Under the pieces are notes generated by a model. The model was not told the DNA's origin, did no database searches, and saw nothing but the letters and a program-made list of their open reading frames with translations. This document shows positions 61,652 through 64,000 of a DNA stretch of 64,000 bases, in pieces. Location: the NCBI GenBank assembly GCA_016293265.1, contig JAEDEN010000001.1:25083-89082 (forward strand). The letters are read 5' to 3'. This DNA comes from Oscillospiraceae bacterium. Lineage in GTDB: Bacteria; Bacillota; Clostridia; Oscillospirales; Oscillospiraceae. Each line of letters starts with the position of its first letter. Within the stretch, counting starts at the first letter, position 1. Made by a program: the position numbers and the translations under genes.

Positions 61652-62593
61652 ATGGCAGATGTGAAGAAGATCGCCACCCGCGAAAGCTACGGCAACGCCC
61701 TCAAGGAGTTGGGTGCCGAGCATGAGGACCTGATCGTCTTTGACGCGGACCTGGCCGGTGCCACCAAGACCGGTATTTTCAAGAAGGCCTATCCCGACCG
61801 TCATTTTAACTGCGGTATCGCTGAGGCGGATATGATCGTTGCCGCCGCCGGCGCCTCCACCATGGGCCTGGTGCCCTTTGCCTCCAGCTTCGCTATGTTT
61901 ACCGCGGGCCGGGGCTATGAGCAGATCCGCAACTCCATTGGCTATCCCCACCTGAACGTGAAGATCGGCGCCACCCACGGCGGTATCTCCGTGGGCGAGG
62001 ACGGCGCTTCCCACCAGTGCTGCGAGGACTTCGCCCTGATGCGTGCGATCCCCGGCATGGTGGTCATGTCCCCCGCCGACGATGTGGAGGCCAAGGCTAT
62101 GGTGAGGGCCGCCTATGAGTATGTCGGCCCTGTGTATATCCGTTTTGGCCGTGCGGCTGTCCCCGTTATCCATGATGAGACCTTCAAGTTCCAGATGGGC
62201 AAGGGTGAGGTGTTGAAGGATGGCACGGATGTGGCCATCATCGCCAACGGATTGATGGTGGCTGAGGCCCTGGAGGCCGGAAAGACCCTCAAGGAGCTGG
62301 GTATTTCCGCCCGCATCATCAATATGGCCACCATCAAGCCTCTGGATGAGGAACTGGTGCTCCGGGCAGCCGCGGATTGCGGCAGGATCATCACCTGCGA
62401 AGAGCACAGCATCATCGGCGGCCTGGGGGAGGCTGTTTGCAGCCTGCTGAGCGAGAAGTACCCCACGCCCGTCCGCCGTATCGGCGTCAACGACGAGTTC
62501 GGCCACTCCGGCCCTGCTGGCGCCCTGCTGAAGCAGTTCGGCCTGAGCGCAGAGCACATCGTGGAGGTCGCGAAGAATTTCTGCGGTAAGTAA
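61652..62593 (+). CDS. Transketolase, C-terminal subunit
   Basis: 313 residues. The pyrimidine-binding domain (FNCGIAEADMIVAAAG, with the activating Glu; then VPFASSFAMF and ATHGGISVGEDGASHQ) is followed by the transketolase C-terminal domain. It completes the split enzyme with the preceding gene. ATG 61652 follows GTGGAGGG. A terminator closes the locus. Confidence 0.96.
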   Translation: MADVKKIATRESYGNALKELGAEHEDLIVFDADLAGATKTGIFKKAYPDRHFNCGIAEADMIVAAAGASTMGLVPFASSFAMFTAGRGYEQIRNSIGYPHLNVKIGATHGGISVGEDGASHQCCEDFALMRAIPGMVVMSPADDVEAKAMVRAAYEYVGPVYIRFGRAAVPVIHDETFKFQMGKGEVLKDGTDVAIIANGLMVAEALEAGKTLKELGISARIINMATIKPLDEELVLRAAADCGRIITCEEHSIIGGLGEAVCSLLSEKYPTPVRRIGVNDEFGHSGPAGALLKQFGLSAEHIVEVAKNFCGK

Positions 62594-62614
62594 GCACGTG
62601 TTCCGGATCAAAAA

Positions 62615-62645
62615 AAGGAAGCCTCTCCGGAGGCTTCCTTTTTTT
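62615..62645 (+). terminator. Terminator of the HPr-EI-transketolase operon
   Basis: Stem AAGGAAGCCT (62615-62624) and AGGCTTCCTT (62631-62640), T7. Confidence 0.95.
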
Positions 62646-62678
62646 AAATCCGTGCAGCGAAGAGACTGCGTCCCGATA

Positions 62679-62703
62679 GATAAGGTACAATAAGTTGCGC
62701 AAA
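62679..62703. repeat. Probable left terminal inverted repeat of the IS256-type element
   Basis: GATAAGGTACAATAAGTTGC followed by GCAAA resembles the ends of IS256 as I recall them (GATAAAGT..., TTGTGTAAA). The exact boundary needs the right end for confirmation. Confidence 0.45.
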
Positions 62704-62790
62704 TTGAATAGAGCGTAAAAATAGACATGGTTTGCAGAACTCTGGTAGAATGAAGTCGCGACACACCATTCTGAAAGGAGTCTGTAAACC

Positions 62791-63981
62791 ATGTCCGAGA
62801 AAATTGTACAGCTAAACGAGGAAGTAATCAAGGGTCAGCTTAAGGAATTGGTCCGAGGCAGCGTGGAAGAAACGCTGAATGAACTGCTGGAGCAGGAAGC
62901 TTCGATGCTGACCCAGGCTGCCCGCTACGAGCGCAATGAGGCCCGCCAGGGCTACCGCAGCGGCCACTATGACCGGAACCTTACCACTACCTCCGGAGAT
63001 GTTACGCTCCATGTACCCCGTCTCAAGGGCGTCTCTTTTGAAACGGCCATCATCGAGCGGTATCGCCGCCGGGAGAGCAGCGTGGAGGAAGCCCTCATCG
63101 AAATGTACCTCGCCGGTGTCTCTGTGCGCCGTGTGGAGGATATTACCGATGCCCTGTGGGGCAGCAAGGTTTCTCCAGCCACCATCAGTGAGCTGAACAA
63201 GAAAGCCTATGTCCACATTGAGGATTGGCGGAACCGCCCTTTGCAGGGCGGCAAATATCCGTATGTCTATGTGGACGGCATCTACCTGCGGCGCAACTGG
63301 GGCGGAGAGTACGAAAATGTTGCGATTTTGGTGGCAATCGCGGTGAATGAGGACGGATACCGTGAGGTTCTGGGCGCTGCCGAGGGCATGAAAGAGGACA
63401 AGGCCAGCTGGGTGAATTTCTTCCAGTGGCTCAAAAGCCGCGGACTGGACGGTGTAAAACTCATTGTTGGTGATAAGTGTCTGGGAATGCTGGAAGCCGT
63501 GGGGGAAGTGTTTCCTGAGGCCAAATACCAGAGATGCACAGTTCATTTTTACCGTAATGTGTTTTCCGTCGTTCCTCGTTCTAAGGTGAAGCTGGTGGCT
63601 AAGATGCTCAAGGCAATCTACGCCCAGGAAAGCAAGAAGGCCGCCCGTGAAAAGGCCAAAGCCGTGGTGGCTCAACTGCGAGAAATGAAGCTGAAAGAGG
63701 CCGCCAAGAAGGTGGAGGATAGTGTTGAGGAAACGCTGACCTACTGTGATTTCCCCTATGAGCACTGGACCCGGATCCGCACGAACAACGTGATTGAACG
63801 GCTGAACCGGGAGATCCGCCGCAGGACCCGTGTGGTGGGGACCTTCCCGGATGGAAACTCTGCCCTCATGCTGGTCTGCGCCCGGCTGCGCCATGTGGCC
63901 GGCACCCAGTGGGGCAACAAAAAGTACATGAATATGAAGCACTTGGAGGCGGCTCTGGAAGACGTCTCTATTGCCGGCTGA
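62791..63981 (+). CDS. IS256-family transposase
   Basis: 396 residues, full length for the family. The DDE triad is Asp162 (YVDGIYLRRN), Asp228 (VGDKCLGM) and Glu336 (NNVIERLNREIRRRT); the insertion-domain CTVHFYRN motif is intact. N-terminal helices with an HTH bind the ends. It appears active: no stop or frameshift. GAAAGGAG precedes the ATG at 62791. Base composition matches its neighbours, so the element is at home in this genome. Confidence 0.97.
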   Translation: MSEKIVQLNEEVIKGQLKELVRGSVEETLNELLEQEASMLTQAARYERNEARQGYRSGHYDRNLTTTSGDVTLHVPRLKGVSFETAIIERYRRRESSVEEALIEMYLAGVSVRRVEDITDALWGSKVSPATISELNKKAYVHIEDWRNRPLQGGKYPYVYVDGIYLRRNWGGEYENVAILVAIAVNEDGYREVLGAAEGMKEDKASWVNFFQWLKSRGLDGVKLIVGDKCLGMLEAVGEVFPEAKYQRCTVHFYRNVFSVVPRSKVKLVAKMLKAIYAQESKKAAREKAKAVVAQLREMKLKEAAKKVEDSVEETLTYCDFPYEHWTRIRTNNVIERLNREIRRRTRVVGTFPDGNSALMLVCARLRHVAGTQWGNKKYMNMKHLEAALEDVSIAG

Positions 63982-64000
63982 CCTCATTCAGCCAGAGTCT

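Larger units (their letters stand above)
62679..64000 (+). mobile_element. IS256-family insertion sequence, right end outside window
   Basis: The transposase gene and its upstream flank belong to one element inserted just after the transketolase terminator. A likely left terminal repeat starts near 62679. The window ends 19 bases after the transposase stop, so the right repeat and the target duplication cannot be seen. Confidence 0.8.

Overview
The window is a GC-rich (roughly 60%) stretch of bacterial chromosome, densely coded on both strands. It looks like a low-oxygen Firmicute, most probably a gut member of the Oscillospiraceae (Flavonifractor/Oscillibacter-like); this is inference from gene content, not a database match. 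Supporting signs are an L27 precursor with the N-terminal extension and its Prp protease between L21 and L27, a split transketolase, a biotin-dependent carboxyltransferase (OadA-type) cluster, ferritin, MtaB, mannose-family PTS with PRD and SorC regulators, TTG/GTG starts with strong Shine-Dalgarno sites, and consensus sigma-A promoters with 17-bp spacers.

Layout. 1-3.9 kb: end of an envelope-like protein, then rplU-prp-rpmA and obgE. 4-10.1 kb: minus-strand genes for an aminotransferase, TrmO, a glycosyltransferase, ferritin and a three-gene biotin-dependent decarboxylase cluster; a decayed acetyltransferase fragment lies at 4 kb. 10.2-14 kb: sfsA, mntP, an XdhC-like protein with inverted domain order, a TtcA-like thiolase and an HD protein. 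14-22 kb: membrane HtrA (minus), then FAD dehydrogenase, hydroxyacid dehydrogenase, iron alcohol dehydrogenase, MnmA and an acyltransferase. 22-34.8 kb: RlmA/MATE/cysteine desulfurase (minus), MtaB/YfbR (plus), RecG, a phosphoesterase, a ParB-like/BMP fusion behind a LacI-type operator, an AEC carrier and AsnRS (minus).

35-46.3 kb is a sulfur and one-carbon block: PqqD-like protein and PepD, O-acetylhomoserine sulfhydrylase (MetY), an Rrf2/IscR-like regulator, CysK, a methionine synthase split into reactivation domain and catalytic protein, a homocysteine methyltransferase/MTHFR fusion, and an ECF S component with a DUF4430 lipid- or membrane-anchored protein that may supply cobalamin. metY has an undescribed-looking leader: a well-translated 38-codon ORF followed by competing hairpins and an intrinsic terminator, as in amino-acid attenuation. 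cysK is preceded by a 14-codon ORF ending in a Cys-Cys-Arg-Cys-Arg run. The metY, cysK and rrf2 promoters share an ATAAACC element, a candidate operator for the Rrf2 protein.

46.5-62.6 kb is a self-contained carbohydrate locus: SorC regulator divergent from a class II aldolase and a sorbose-1-phosphate-reductase-like dehydrogenase, a PRD regulator, mannose-family EIIA/B/C/D, a glycerol-1-phosphate-dehydrogenase-like enzyme, its own HPr (without the regulatory Ser46) and Enzyme I, a PHP phosphatase and both transketolase halves. The substrate is not evident. The window ends in an IS256-family insertion sequence cut by the right edge. I saw no tRNA, rRNA, CRISPR array or prophage.
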